Positions 12,150-23,514 of a stretch of 64,000 nt of DNA are shown here, one piece after another. Under the pieces are notes generated by a model. That model saw only the letters and a list, made by a program, of their open reading frames with translations, ran no database searches and was not told where the DNA came from. Location: NCBI GenBank assembly GCA_013399695.1, contig VXAU01001761.1:441936-505935 (forward strand). Direction: 5' to 3'. Source of the DNA: Formicarius rufipectus. Its lineage: Eukaryota > Chordata > Aves > Passeriformes > Formicariidae. A program made the position numbers and the translations under genes. How positions within the stretch are numbered: the stretch's first letter is position 1; the number at the start of each line of letters is the position of its first letter.

Positions 12150-13611
12150 CCAACTAACATGGTGTTGTGAAAAGTAGAGTTGTGTCTTGTCGGTGTCTGG
12201 ATTTTTGAGATTTTTGATAGAACAGCGTAATGGATTCAGTGTAGGATTCTAAATTAAGGGCTGCGTCCTCATGGGAGGGGAAGCAAGCAGTCACAGGGGC
12301 AACTGACAAATGACATAGCAGAGCAGTACCATGAGTGCTGCAGTGTTTAATTCCCAAACAAAGTGATCTAGAAGAGAAAACATCTTGGCTGTGGTCCTCA
12401 TTACAGGCAGACCGAAAGCAAAGGAGTATGGCACCTCGACAACTCAAATCCCTTCATTGTCAACAGATGTGAGCACAGCTGCTCACACAATACCGGTGTT
12501 GAAATGAGCACTCAAGCATGGGCTGACATGTGTTTAGGGCAGAACAGGACATAGTGAGTGCAGAAATCAAACTGGGGGTTGGGAGAACAACACTTTCTGT
12601 TCACAGAAGGACTGATCATATGTTTAACAGGTTCAATCTGTTCTCATCCTGATATAGTAGCACAACCACATGGCTTTGTTATCCTGGTGCAGAGTACTCA
12701 AATAAAAGGGATTTTTTCAAATTAGAACCATATTCCAATAGTTGCCTGCAAGCCATAACTCTATGTTCTTCTGTATTAAGATGCTTCAGGGCTGTATCAT
12801 CTCTGTGATTCACAATGTTGTTTGGGTTAGTGACAGGGGGACACCAGCTCGCCCTGGCTGGGAGGTTCTTCCACATATTCCCTTTTCCTCTCTCATCAGG
12901 GATTTGGATATTTCCAGTTAGCCCAGAAATTTCTCTCTTGCAAGGTCTGGCTAACAGAGTGATTATGCACATTTCTTTGTTGTAAGAGAAAAGGGAAAAA
13001 AAAAAAGAGAACTTATGGGTATTAAATATACACAGATCTTTTACTGAGTCTTTTTTCTGTCCCAATCCTACTCCTGACATTTGCTTTTCTTCGGACCCTA
13101 CCCACCACAACTCTGGCCATATATTCTCTTATTTTAACCATTTTCCAAAGCAAAGCCTCATGCAGGATCTTCTCTCCTATACCTTCTTAGTTTCTAGTTT
13201 GTTGGGAACTGCTTTATCCTGCTACAGTTCAAAATGCTTCACAAAGAAGGTACCATTACAGTGGTAATATGTCGTAAACATATCAGTGAATTTTTCCTAC
13301 GTGTCATAGATGTTCTCTGAAGATTTAAAAACATATCATGAATACCTTTCACTGTCCCCTCTTTTACAGTAACCCCCTCCCATTTGGTAAGAACTCAACT
13401 TATTCCCTTTGCAGATGGCAAGAAAAATTTCAGTTCACGGTTTCGAAATTTGATAAGCCTGACAGTGTCTACCAAAAATTCTTATTAAGAAATAAAAATA
13501 AATAGCCTGCCTCTGTGGATGGTTTAATTCCCTCATTCATAAATAGCTGCATAGTTAGGTTCTTGAATATGAATCTGGATGTATAACTTCAAGCACTTAA
13601 ATTTTACTTTG
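12150..13611. other. Intergenic/intronic, no gene seen
   Basis: The minus strand has open stretches of 97 codons (12154-12447) and 143 codons (12679-13110). Neither shows a domain, signal peptide or splice context I recognise. GC is slightly raised around 12200-12900. Confidence 0.5.
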
Positions 13612-13731
13612 TTAGAGGGACTTTGCTCAAGGTGATATAACAATTAAGTGGCAGAATTGGAAACTGACCCAGGTCTTCCAGTTCCCACAACATAGAAAAA
13701 TCACTGGCTTATGCTACTTCCTCTCAGGGTC
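13612..13731 (+). mobile_element. MIR (tRNA-derived core-SINE) relic
   Basis: The blocks gttagagggactttgctcaa, ggtgatataacaattaagtg, gcagaattggaaactgaccc and aggtcttccagttcccaca line up in order with the MIR core: 'gaggttaagtaacttgcccaaggtcacacag', '-agtaagtggcagagctgggattcaaacccaggtctgtctgactcc'. The trailing ggcttatgctacttcct matches the '-ccatgctcttaaccact' end. This is one of the clearest old repeats in the window. MIR-type SINEs predate the amniote radiation, so it is a marker of old, undisturbed DNA. Confidence 0.75.
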
Positions 13732-16700
13732 AATCTATATTTAATGTGAACATTGTATCATTCAAAGAAAAATTAAATGGTTCCAAAACTTAACATGCAT
13801 AATTTAGTTTAAGCAAAATTGACGGTTTTCCTCAACAGAATAGAAAATCTGCACAAGTATTCAGCAGTTCTGTAAATGCTGTAAAAATTAGAAGGTAAAA
13901 TGTGCTTGAATTTCAGAGGGAAATAATGTGGGGGCACATTTCATGCACATATATTAGTGCAAATTTTAGGGCTGATTCTTCAGCTGAGTTAATTTTGAGG
14001 AATACCTGATCTGATATAATTTTGGCACAATTTTCTCCCTATTTCTATCCAAGGAATTCTTCTGAAGATAACAAATTAATGATGAAAGTAAAAAAAAATA
14101 TTAAAATAATAGTTTTAAAATAAAAGTAATCTATCATAATATTTTGGATTAAAAATATTTTTGTAGTTTTCTTAATTGAATTATTTTGAAATTATATAAA
14201 CATATATTTAATTCAGTGTATTGAGACTTATTCTACTAATCAAAGTTATAGCAAAGTAGTATTAATAAAATAGTAGTGAGAAAATGGCATAACCCTGTTA
14301 TAGGTGGTGTTAAATTTTACCCATGCAAGGAATTTCTTCTGAATCTGATTTGATTTGGCCAAAATAGGTCTTTGTGTGAATCCCTAATATGAATGGCAAA
14401 TAGAAAGTGACTGCTGATTATGCTGAGATATCTGGAATATTTCTTCCTACCTCTTGAAAAGATATGTTGCTGCCATACTGCTGCAATGTACCTTGTGATT
14501 GCTTAGACTAATATATTTCAGAAGTTCTTTGTAATTTCCTGTTTGGGCATGTTTGTTTGTGAGAAGTAAAAAACAAAAACAACCCAGAAAAAACCCACAA
14601 TGTGATCAACAGTATTCATAATGACATGAAAATAATCTTCAGCTTCTTGAAATATCTGCCGAGCCTTTCTCCACTTTTAGTCATTCTGCTAAAACTCTGT
14701 GTTATCTTACCAGCTGAGCCTTAGAGAACAAAACAGGCTAGTAACAAAATGATGCCCTAATATTTACACTTCAAAGGAGCTTTACAAAGAACAAACTTCT
14801 CATACTTAATGCCACTGATTTATTACTCCTTAAGAAGTCATCTTATGCCCCAATCCTTATTATTCACGGACTTGTGAGGAAACCCAATATATTCAAAGTG
14901 GCTCCAAGTACATGAAATAAATTGTAGCATCAAAGCTCTGAACTCTATGAAATTACTCTATGCACAAAGTCATTATCATGCATTTGCAGGGCAGTGATCT
15001 TTATGAGCATGTAGGACACTGTGATCTTGCCTTTGATTTCTCCAAAGGCCTTGCTAATTTCCAACAATATGCCGTAGGATTAAGAGGATCAATTGCTCGT
15101 GTTAAGAGTATGCAGGATCTGCAACAAAATGTGCCACTGAAGGAAAGGAGGAAATGAAAGAAATCAGATAGTAGAAAATTCAAAAATCAATCAGGGAATT
15201 TAAAAATATGATCAGGAAAAAAAATATTATCCAGTAAAAAAAATGTGAGAGAGGACCAAAAAATAGAATATGAAATAATGTCTTCAGGTTTTGGTCTGCC
15301 CAGAGTGCTACCAATGGGGAATGTTTTCTTGAGTTTAATGGGAGTAGGAGCAAGTTCTTTTAACTTTGGAAATTATCTGATCTAAATTGTGTTTGACAGT
15401 AGAATAAAGATCTTGAAGATATCTGACCCAATTATTTAATGCCTGTGGTGTTACATTTACATGTCAAAGCACCTGGAATACCACAATTGAGTGTTCTGTG
15501 GGGAGAATCTTTCCACTCTGAAGATAAACACATGCTTTGCCCAAACTACCTTTCCCAGAAAGTGATATGTGAGAGTCAGTTTAATATGACCTTTGCTTTA
15601 TAATCAGCAAATAAGGGAATAACTCGATGCTGAGTTTAGTTAAAAAAGCATGACTATGGAGGGTAACACCAAACTAGCATGATGACAAAACAGAAAAGAA
15701 GACCATCCAAGAAGAACATGCATATATTTAGTGTATTTTGTTGCAGAAGAATGAAACTTTTAGATATTAAAGGGAAACACAATTATTATTTAAACATGAG
15801 AAAAAAGAGTTTAGGAGTTTCTATAAGCCTTTCCAGTAGACACCTCTCAAAATTTCATTGCTTTTCAAGTGCGTCATTGAAACCATACTTTAGAAATGAT
15901 GAGACGAAATTATTTAAAATAGAGAGGTTTCCATTTTAATAATTGCGTCTCATTAGTTTCTGAATATGATGCTTTCAAGAATGTACTTAGCTTTAAACAC
16001 AATATTTAAGTACATGCTGACTTAAAACCTTTGACTTTTGAAAGGACCTTCATGTAGTTTCTGTTGTTGAGTTATGAATTTGGTTTTCCTCTGCTCAGCT
16101 GAGAGATTTCAAAACTCCGTGTTATGTCATGCTGGAGAAAGCTGACTATCAGAAGTAAGACTTCTGATTGTTGCTTCACATCTTCTTCACATCCATTAAT
16201 TAGCATTTGTAAGAGTCAAGTACATGATGATGTAAAATGCAGTCCTCTATTTAGACTATCATGAATAACCTGTACACCATTTTTATATATACTTAGCTAA
16301 AATTTTGACATATGATTCAAAATTATATGTACTGGGGGATCAGGATTTGGAACTGTAAAGTTTGCTGGGACAAAGAGCTTTGAATGCAAATTAGTATGAT
16401 TATTTTATTAAAAATTCTCCTCTAGGAGTTAGAGTTAAGTGTTTTTTAATGTCCTGGCTAGATGGGAAAAACACATTTCTCATGTCCTCCAAAAAAACAA
16501 GAAAGTAGCTAATGAGCTAGTTCTACATTCCCCCCCAACCAAAAATAACAAAGAAGACACAAGAAGTTTAGAAAAACATATTTTCAAAATTCTTTCTGAA
16601 CCTGAAAAATGTTCCAGGTGGTTCTGACTGACCCAAACTGTTAAACGAGAGTTCCTGCAATATAGTAATAGCAGAAAATTTAAATAATGAGAAATAAATA

Positions 16701-16867
16701 AAATAAAATTAAATTATTATTTAACATCAGTTCAATTTTTAAACAGAATTTCTTCTGAAAATTACTTGTTACCTTTTGGAAGTCAAAAATACATATTTAT
16801 TTCAGTGTTTGTCCTTTATGCACATCCAGTGAGTTATAAAGACACTGAGAGATTGAGCTATAAAGAG
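13732..16867. other. Intergenic/intronic, very AT-rich in part
   Basis: No gene seen. 14080-14300 is extremely AT-rich (A runs, TTAAAA and AATATTTT words). 13967-14000 (gggctgattcttcagctgag) may be another scrap of the palindromic amniote repeat. An A/C-rich tract begins at 14568. Another AT-rich patch with repeated 'aaataaaataaaatta' words lies at 16676-16735. Confidence 0.55.
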
Positions 16868-16925
16868 GGATAGATTCCCAGCTGATTTCAGTGCAACTAC
16901 ATAGATTTACATCTGCTGAGAAATT
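16868..16925. mobile_element. Relic of an amniote palindromic DNA-transposon-like repeat
   Basis: The blocks gatagattcccagctgattt, cagtgcaactacatagattt and acatctgctgaga match the pattern 'agattctcagctg-...-agctaca-agatttaca-cagctgagga' of an old palindromic amniote repeat that I recall. It appears shortened by an internal deletion. Confidence 0.5.
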
Positions 16926-17309
16926 TTATTCCCCACAGGTTTTAATTCTGAGTGCTTTGTGAAACTGTACATGCCATAAAACATTCACAGCACACTCTAG
17001 ATGAAAACGTAACCTTTCTTATCAAGGGCAATAAAGATATCCATAGAATATAATTGTTCTGCTTAAGATAAGGAAAAGATCCATCTGTAATTGTTTGATT
17101 AGCAAGAGGTCGTGTCTTCGCTGCTGTCACACACTGGGTTGAATTGTTTAGGGATGAGGCAGATTTCGACTGTAGAATTTGCAGCTCCTTCAAAGCAGGC
17201 AGAGCGTGAGAAAGTGAAAAAAACCCTCATTTTCTGTAGACCCAAGCAAAGGATCCCAGTGGATCTCACTCCAAGAGTGGATCTGTTAAGCTCTTAGAAA
17301 ATCCCAGTT
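16926..17309. other. Intergenic/intronic, no gene seen
   Basis: No feature recognised. Minus- and plus-strand open frames overlap here, as expected by chance. Confidence 0.5.
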
Positions 17310-17660
17310 GAGCTTTTCCACAAAACACCTGCTCAGCACTGGGAGAGCCACCCTTACAGCCTGTCCCACTGACTGGGGAGGTGCTGTGCCTGCCAGCTGG
17401 CAGCTCCACATTAGTGGACCTGTCCCATTAGTGATGTCCCCCAACTTGTTGTGTGCTGGGGGGACTCACAGAGCTGAGATTCAAGCCTCAGCCTCTGTTG
17501 GCCGTGTCTGACAGCTCATACAAGGTGTGCTGAAATGAGCTTCTCCCGTGGCCCAACCAGCAGAAGTGGAGCTGCATAAGGCTCGTTGGGAAGTCAGGAT
17601 CGCTGCTCTGAAGTTGCCAGGCACCTCCCGGTGGGGCAAAGTGCCCGACTGAAACACTTA
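17310..17660. other. GC-raised island, unclassified
   Basis: This is a sharp rise in GC compared with both flanks, containing tgccagctggca (a palindrome) and several tandem-like 'cagcc/cccac' words. Stop codons are sparse in several frames because of base composition. I cannot assign a repeat family or an exon. It could be the remnant of a GC-rich retroelement or a regulatory island. An A/C-rich tract follows at 17705-17751. Confidence 0.4.
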
Positions 17661-18544
17661 TCTCAACAAGCAGCATGTCTGTCTACCTTAGCAACAACAG
17701 CAATCCACAAAAAAAAACCCAAAAAGAACCCCAAACAAACAAACAAAAAAATTCACCTCAAGATGTCCTTTGCAAGTGTTTAAACACCAATTTTGAGATG
17801 AAAATCTTGAAAATAATGTATGAAAAAAAATTTAAAAAGCCATAGTTAGTGTTATTGTGACAGAATTAGTTTCTCACTGTTTTCCCAAAAATGGAAAGAT
17901 AAATGTGCACAATTATTCCTGGCTGTTAAGAAAATGACAGATTTGTAGGTAACATAGCTGTCTGCTTTAACAATGTCTTTCACAGTTACGGCATGATTAG
18001 AGCAAGAGGCAGCAGGCCTGCCCTTACCACAAAGATGGCTGTATGGTGGACTGCAACAAATAGCCAAGTGCTTTCTGATGTCTTATTAATATGCTAGTGC
18101 AAGAAGAAAACAGAGAATAGACAAAAGAGCTGAGTCTGTTCCCTTTCATGAGAAACATGGGAAACCACTAGGCAGAAAACAAAGGACACCTCAAGCTCCC
18201 TCCCTTTAAAATATTTCCCAATTAGAATGTTAAGCAAATACCATTGGGTTCAGACTGTTTACACAAGGCTGGTCTTGTCAAAGAATAAATGCTGGCAGAG
18301 CAGGCAAGAAAATGCCAAACTCTCTCATCTTCTATATACCTGTAAAAAGCTACATAATTAATAGAACAGCAACTATAGACAGGCCCCAAGGGCTAGAACC
18401 ACAAAATCATTTCGACCCCTCACTGTCATGCCTACCACCAGAAGGCAGAACCTCCAATTTTCTTGCCAGTTGTTCCTTAATTCTGCAGTGCCTGTGTAGT
18501 ATAATTGTGACATTTTCATCAATTAACCTCCCTTAGTGCTTAAA
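17661..18544. other. Intergenic/intronic, A/C tract then unique DNA
   Basis: 17705-17751 is A/C-only apart from one G at 17726. The remainder is AT-rich and unrecognised. Confidence 0.55.
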
Positions 18545-18800
18545 TGAATGGTGCAGTGCCATGCTCAGAAGCCCCTGGCTGTCCACAGCCCAAGCAGCAG
18601 GGTCACCTCCCTGTGTGTACCAGGCAGGTTTGCACCGGGAGCTTTGGGCTGCAGAGCTCCCGAGCCAACCCACACCCGGAGCAGGGGCAGCTGCCGCTGC
18701 AGTGGCCCGGAGCTCCCTCTCCCCAGTGGTACCCATGGCCACACGGCTGCCGTGGATGCTGCAGACACATTTTCCCATCCTCTTGGAAGTGCAACTGGTT
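18545..18800. other. GC-rich island in AT-rich DNA
   Basis: GC is visibly well above the window average, with the few CpGs of this neighbourhood concentrated here (ccgggagc, cccgagcc, ccgctgca, cccggagc, cacggctgccgtgg). Five or more overlapping open frames of 63-133 codons on both strands cross it, which is what low stop density predicts, so none is called as a gene. A small first exon/promoter or a GC-rich repeat are the alternatives. I see no TATA box placed to favour one. Confidence 0.45.
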
Positions 18801-20665
18801 TCAAGAAATTTGTCTGTTCTCAGGAGTTCGACTCAAGTCCCAGTTTTCCTTGCTTTCTCTGGACACTTTGAGCCTCCTAGTCACCACTCGGAAATGAATT
18901 ACAATCTCCACTCTCATCGTCAAAAAAATAATTTTGAGAATATAGACAAAACAGAGGCTTAAAGAGACCACAATGAGCTCCAGCAGGAACACAGGAGAAA
19001 GGCACAACTGTGTTTATTTGCCCTTGAGAGAATCTCACACTGTAACACGGGGACTCTCTTCCTACAGCGCAGCTTCTGCCATTCCAATACGTATTACAGC
19101 CTAGTCTCCATATTTCAGGGCAATGTGGTGTATTGCATAGGAATTTTGTGTTCAGTTTTACACTAAACACTAATAAACATATCAATCTCTATAGAAGTGA
19201 ATTCTGTGTGCAGATGGTCAGCCACAAATACTTGGTACTTTAAAAAAAATTCTTTATAAACTAATAATAGTTGAAGGATTTTCTTTAGATTTAATGCAGT
19301 TCTTTCTTTACCAACCCAGTGAATCAGGAATGGTGACAAACCTTAAAACTCTAGGGTTGGTAAGCAGTTACAAAAGATAATCAGGATTTAAACACCTTAG
19401 CTTCTGAATATTCATACAGCCCAGTAAATATTATGCATTTATTAAAAATCTATTGCTGTCCTTCCCAGAGGCAGAGGACATACAATGCCTGGCTGGTTTA
19501 ATCAGCTTCCCTAGAAATAAATGGCTTCTTAAAAATGCAGAGTCAGTATCTCTCAGGACATCACTGGGCGAGCTGACCTCTTTAAACACTGTTTATTACA
19601 GTAAGTCTGTACTGGCCCAGTAGCCCAACACTCTCCTTAGCCCATTAAATTGTGCATATAACAGGTTTCTCTTGAAGGCTCTGTGAATGGCTGAGAATTG
19701 TAAGCTGCAATTTTAACAGCACCTTTTAGACATATTCTTTGTCTAATTCCTGAATCCAACCTTTTTACCCAAGAAGACATGTTTCTCACACTGTCTCAGG
19801 CACAAACAGAATCTTATGACTGGGTACTATGCTAGTTGCAGCTGCTAAGATGATGTTAACATTGAGAGATAGTTGTTATTGAAATATCTGAGGGAAAAAG
19901 CCAACTGTTTTGGGGTGTTTTACCAAATGCTTACATAAAAAAACCCCTATTGTTTAACTCCATTCTCTGGTTTCTGTGTTTTATCTCAGCAATAAAACAA
20001 AAACAATGGTCTGAAAGTCTCTTTGTAAAATGTATCAAGAAAACTAAACTCAACCAAGAACCTGGTATTTTCTTTTCGCACCATAGATTAATTCAGTACA
20101 AAAGCAGAATATTTACATCAAAGGAGCACTGGCTTGTATCTGCACAGTTAGGTTTTCATATTCAGTGCCCCCCATGTTTAACTTAGGTGTTTTAAGAAAC
20201 TTTAATTTTGATTTTCTGGGTATAGTTAGCATGAATTCAGTGAGATATTTTAGTAGTACATACTGCTATTAATAACTTATTGAAAAACACTAGTCTACAA
20301 GTTTAAAGGGCACCTTTTAGCTTTAAAACTTTAGTGTTTGTCAGCCAGAAAGATGCTACTTTTTATGAGACATTATTTAATTTGAGAAGATGAGTTCCTT
20401 TCTTAGCAAATATGGTTACCATTCTCAGCAATTACCAAGGTATTTGGATGGCCCAGTTCTAAACGTAACCCTGTAATTCTCCTTATTAATTTGTTCTTGC
20501 TTAATTTTGTTTTACACCATTACCTTAACATCCACTTGTCTTCAATATGTCTTCTTCAGAGAATTACACTGGAATCTATGTTACTTAAATAATTTGGTTT
20601 CTTTAGAAATAGTATCTACTAGATATTAAATCTGAAAACAAATATTTATTTGGGTTTTCTTTCAG
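18801..20665. other. Intergenic/intronic, no gene seen
   Basis: AT-rich unique DNA leading up to the possible exon at 20666. No named repeat. Confidence 0.5.
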
Positions 20666-20719
20666 ATTTGTCCTGGCTTGTTCGAAAGCGTCCCAGAATG
20701 AGTCAGAATGAAGATCAGG
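20666..20719 (+). other. Possible 54-nt cassette exon
   Basis: A pyrimidine tract ending tgggttttctttcag is followed by 54 bases and then a GTAATT donor (GT at 20720-20721). The length is divisible by three, and one frame is open throughout, giving L-S-W-L-V-R-K-R-P-R-M-S-Q-N-E-D-Q after a split first codon. The split codon carries one base into the next exon. That phase fits exactly the acceptor at 21177, keeping the frame open. I cannot name the protein. The basic-then-acidic peptide is plausible for a cytoplasmic tail or nuclear protein. Chance pairs of splice sites do occur in 64 kb, so confidence is low. Confidence 0.25.
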
Positions 20720-21177
20720 GTAATTTAAAGTAATTTTCTTTTATTATGTCTGGTTCTTTTATGGAAAATCCTTTCTTTGGCGGGATCTGCAGCAGAGCTT
20801 TGCTATTCTGATTAAAACATTAGCCTAGACTGGTCAGTTCAGATCTCAGTGCAAGATTTTAGATTAACCCTTTTTGTTTTATACTGTTCTGTGAAAATAA
20901 TAAAATTACTTATTGCATTTTTCAACTGCATGCATGCAAAAGTTTAATAAAAAAGAAACATCTTAGTGCATATTTTTAGTGATATCAGGGTATTGCTGTG
21001 TTTTTCTTCATGCAATAGTTAGGTCCTATTTAAATTTCTTTTATTTTATTCATTTTGATTTGTTCTGGGGATGATCAGCCGCAAGTCGTCACATTTTTAT
21101 AGTGATGACTACAGTGATACAAACTATTTCTCTGTTTTTCAAAAATGAAGTTATTTTTTTCACTCTGTCTTTTTTAG
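20720..21177 (+). other. Possible intron between the two candidate exons
   Basis: It begins GTAATT and ends in a T-rich tract, ctctgtcttttttag, that is a strong acceptor. The 458-base length is well within the normal intron range. Interpretation depends entirely on the two flanking candidate exons being real. Confidence 0.2.
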
Positions 21178-21278
21178 AAGAACAGATTAAGAAGCTCAGC
21201 AAAAAAGGCTGCTTCACAAGTAACATAGGAAATGAGATAAAATTCTTTTTGTATCCATTTACAACAGCAGAGAAGTAA
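21178..21278 (+). other. Possible terminal coding exon ending in TAA
   Basis: After the ctctgtcttttttag acceptor, the frame carried over from 20719 stays open: E-E-Q-I-K-K-L-S-K-K-G-C-F-T-S-N-I-G-N-E-I-K and on to TAA at 21276-21278. It encodes a lysine-rich tail ending F-T-T-A-E-K. No canonical AATAAA was seen in the following 200 bases, which weakens the terminal-exon reading. I do not recognise the protein. A spurious pair is the main alternative. Confidence 0.25.
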
Positions 21279-23368
21279 AAAAAGAATTAGAGCTATATAT
21301 ATTTTTATAAAAACAGTTCTGGAACAAACATAAGGGCAAGCTAAAAACAGATACCATTTATCATATCTATTATTTTTCTGTAACTAAAACCTAAAATATT
21401 TTATTTGGGAAAAAAAAAAAAAAGACTTATAAAGCTCTTTACCCAAACCACAACCATCAGCTGACGTATCCTACACACATTTTATCTTTCGTCAATTTGC
21501 AAAATTACTGGCACAGTACGTGCAGGAATTTTTTCCACTGTTTTGAATATAAATGTATGTATGTATATATATATGCTTGAATTAGCACTTGAATTACATC
21601 TTCTGTTTCAAACAGTCTACTATGTACAACATTCAGGAAACAGAAATATAACCTAATTTCCGATATTAATAGATTGTTATCCATGTTGATAAGAATTAGA
21701 ACAATTATTGTTTAAACTTAAAAGCACTGATTTCCATGGTGCACGGATTTTGCCCCTAATTTTTAGTAAAATATTTTTTCAGAGTTTTAAAGAATCCTGC
21801 TATAGAATGTACTTTAAAATTCTACAAAGAACAACTATTAATTTTTTTACAGTCGTCCTAGTATTAATATGTCTGCTATTTGGCTGTGCACACAACATGT
21901 CAAAATTGGGGTACTTGAAGTGTTGCGCTATTTGCTTCTACCTCCAGTAGCCTTTGGAGCGAACCACCATACCATGTTTGGTTTTTTTTGTTTTGGTTTG
22001 GTTTTTATTTTTGTTAGTATATCAGTTTCCTAAGTGTCTTAAAAGCCCCTTTTAAAAACATTTTGTTGAATTGATTTCTTATTTACTTAGTGATCCTTTT
22101 CATCTGCTTTTTGAAGATGGCTTATATTTTAACATGATGTTATACAGGACGGGGAGTTGTGTCTTAATCATTTGATTTGTCCTCTAACAGCATGTGGCTT
22201 TCAAAATCTGTGTAAAAAGACCTGATCTACTTGAACAGCTCCGAATGGGCAGATAATTATATTATAAACTAAAGTATTTCCAATCTATTAATTTTCATTT
22301 TTAACTTGCAGTTTTTATTAAAAAAATTAAAAATCAGATTTTTAAGAGAATAGGACATTGTAGGGCAGGGTTCTGACTTATTTACTGATTTTACAGTTAG
22401 CATCATTGACAGCAAATTATTGTTAGGTTTAAAATTGTATGAGGCATATAATGCACTATTACTGTTGCTTGTCCTTTATCAGTCTAAAAGCATCCTGGAA
22501 AAATTAGCAATTCATATTTGCACTGAAGATGTTACAGTCTGTACACAGGACTTGAATATGGCTAGACTATAACATAGACAGAGGTGGGACAACTCACAGA
22601 CTCGTGCTGCACATAATTATGTGGTCAATGTTTTATATGCCCTAGTGACAAAAGACATTATTTTTTAATTGTGAAAATATTACTATTTCTATGGAATTAT
22701 GGACAAATTGGAATTCTGTAACAATTTAAACCAGAAAAAGGGAGAAACCTGACACAGTTATGTTGCGAGAGCTCTTTCAGCCTAGGTGTTGAGCGGAAGA
22801 AATGATAGAAGCATTTGTGAGCAGGGAAGGGGATTTGGAGATAAAAGCTGGAGCCACCAGAGAGCAGGGAAGCTTGTAATGAGTAAGTGTGAAAAGGAAT
22901 TAATACAGAGCATAAGCAGAGACTCTGTGGCTTATAACCTTAAAAACAATCACAAGAAAAAAATGAACGTGAGATGAAACTAATAAGAGATTGAGTTAAA
23001 TGACTCAGAGACTATAAAAAGGGAGATGACATAGTCAGAAGTCCATGTAGTAAAGATCATCTTGATGACAACAGTCTGGGCTAATTGAAGAGACAGAAAT
23101 TAATACTTAAAAAAAATTGTTTAGTTCTCTCACAATAAGACTATTTGTTCAGTTTAATTATAAGGTTCCTCACAGAAGGTAGATCTTCCTAAGTGCAATA
23201 TGCAAAACAACATCATATTTTTGGTGTTCATCCTGCTACTTTTTTAAATCCACAAAATATCATATTTCAGAAAAACTCAGTACAGGGCAGCACGAGACTG
23301 AAAGTTGATATTGGAGAGCTCTAAAAAATTTGCAATATAGCAGAGTTCTCAAATATATAGTTGTGGGC
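21279..23368. other. Intergenic/intronic or 3'UTR-like, no gene seen
   Basis: AT-rich with an A run at about 21410-21424, TATG/TATA dinucleotide patches at 21548-21573 and a G/T-only tract at 21975-22006. No named repeat or coding exon. Confidence 0.55.
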
Positions 23369-23514
23369 TTGTTTTTGTTTTGGGTTGTTTTTTTTTTTGT
23401 TGTTGTTGGGGTTTTTTTTGGTTGTTTTTTTGTTTTTGTTGTTGTTGGGGTTTTTTTTGTGTGTGTTTTGGTTTTGGTTTTTTTTTTTTTTTGGGTTTTT
23501 TGTTTGTTTTTTTT
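23369..23514. repeat. 146-base G/T-only tract with internal duplication
   Basis: Every base is G or T. A 22-nt word (three GTT units, GGGG, eight T, then G) is repeated exactly at 23399-23420 and 23438-23459, a 39-base period. G runs of three or four occur four times but with long loops, so G-quadruplex potential is modest. Phe/Val/Trp-rich frames through it are artefacts. Confidence 0.95.

Noticed and set aside
12679..13110. 143-codon minus-strand frame
   Set aside because: No domain, no splice or promoter context, and composition typical of random AT-rich frames. Length alone is not convincing in 64 kb.
20680..20695. gttcgaaagcg as a tRNA B-box
   Set aside because: It departs from the GGTTCGANTCC consensus, and no A-box or cloverleaf can be drawn around it.
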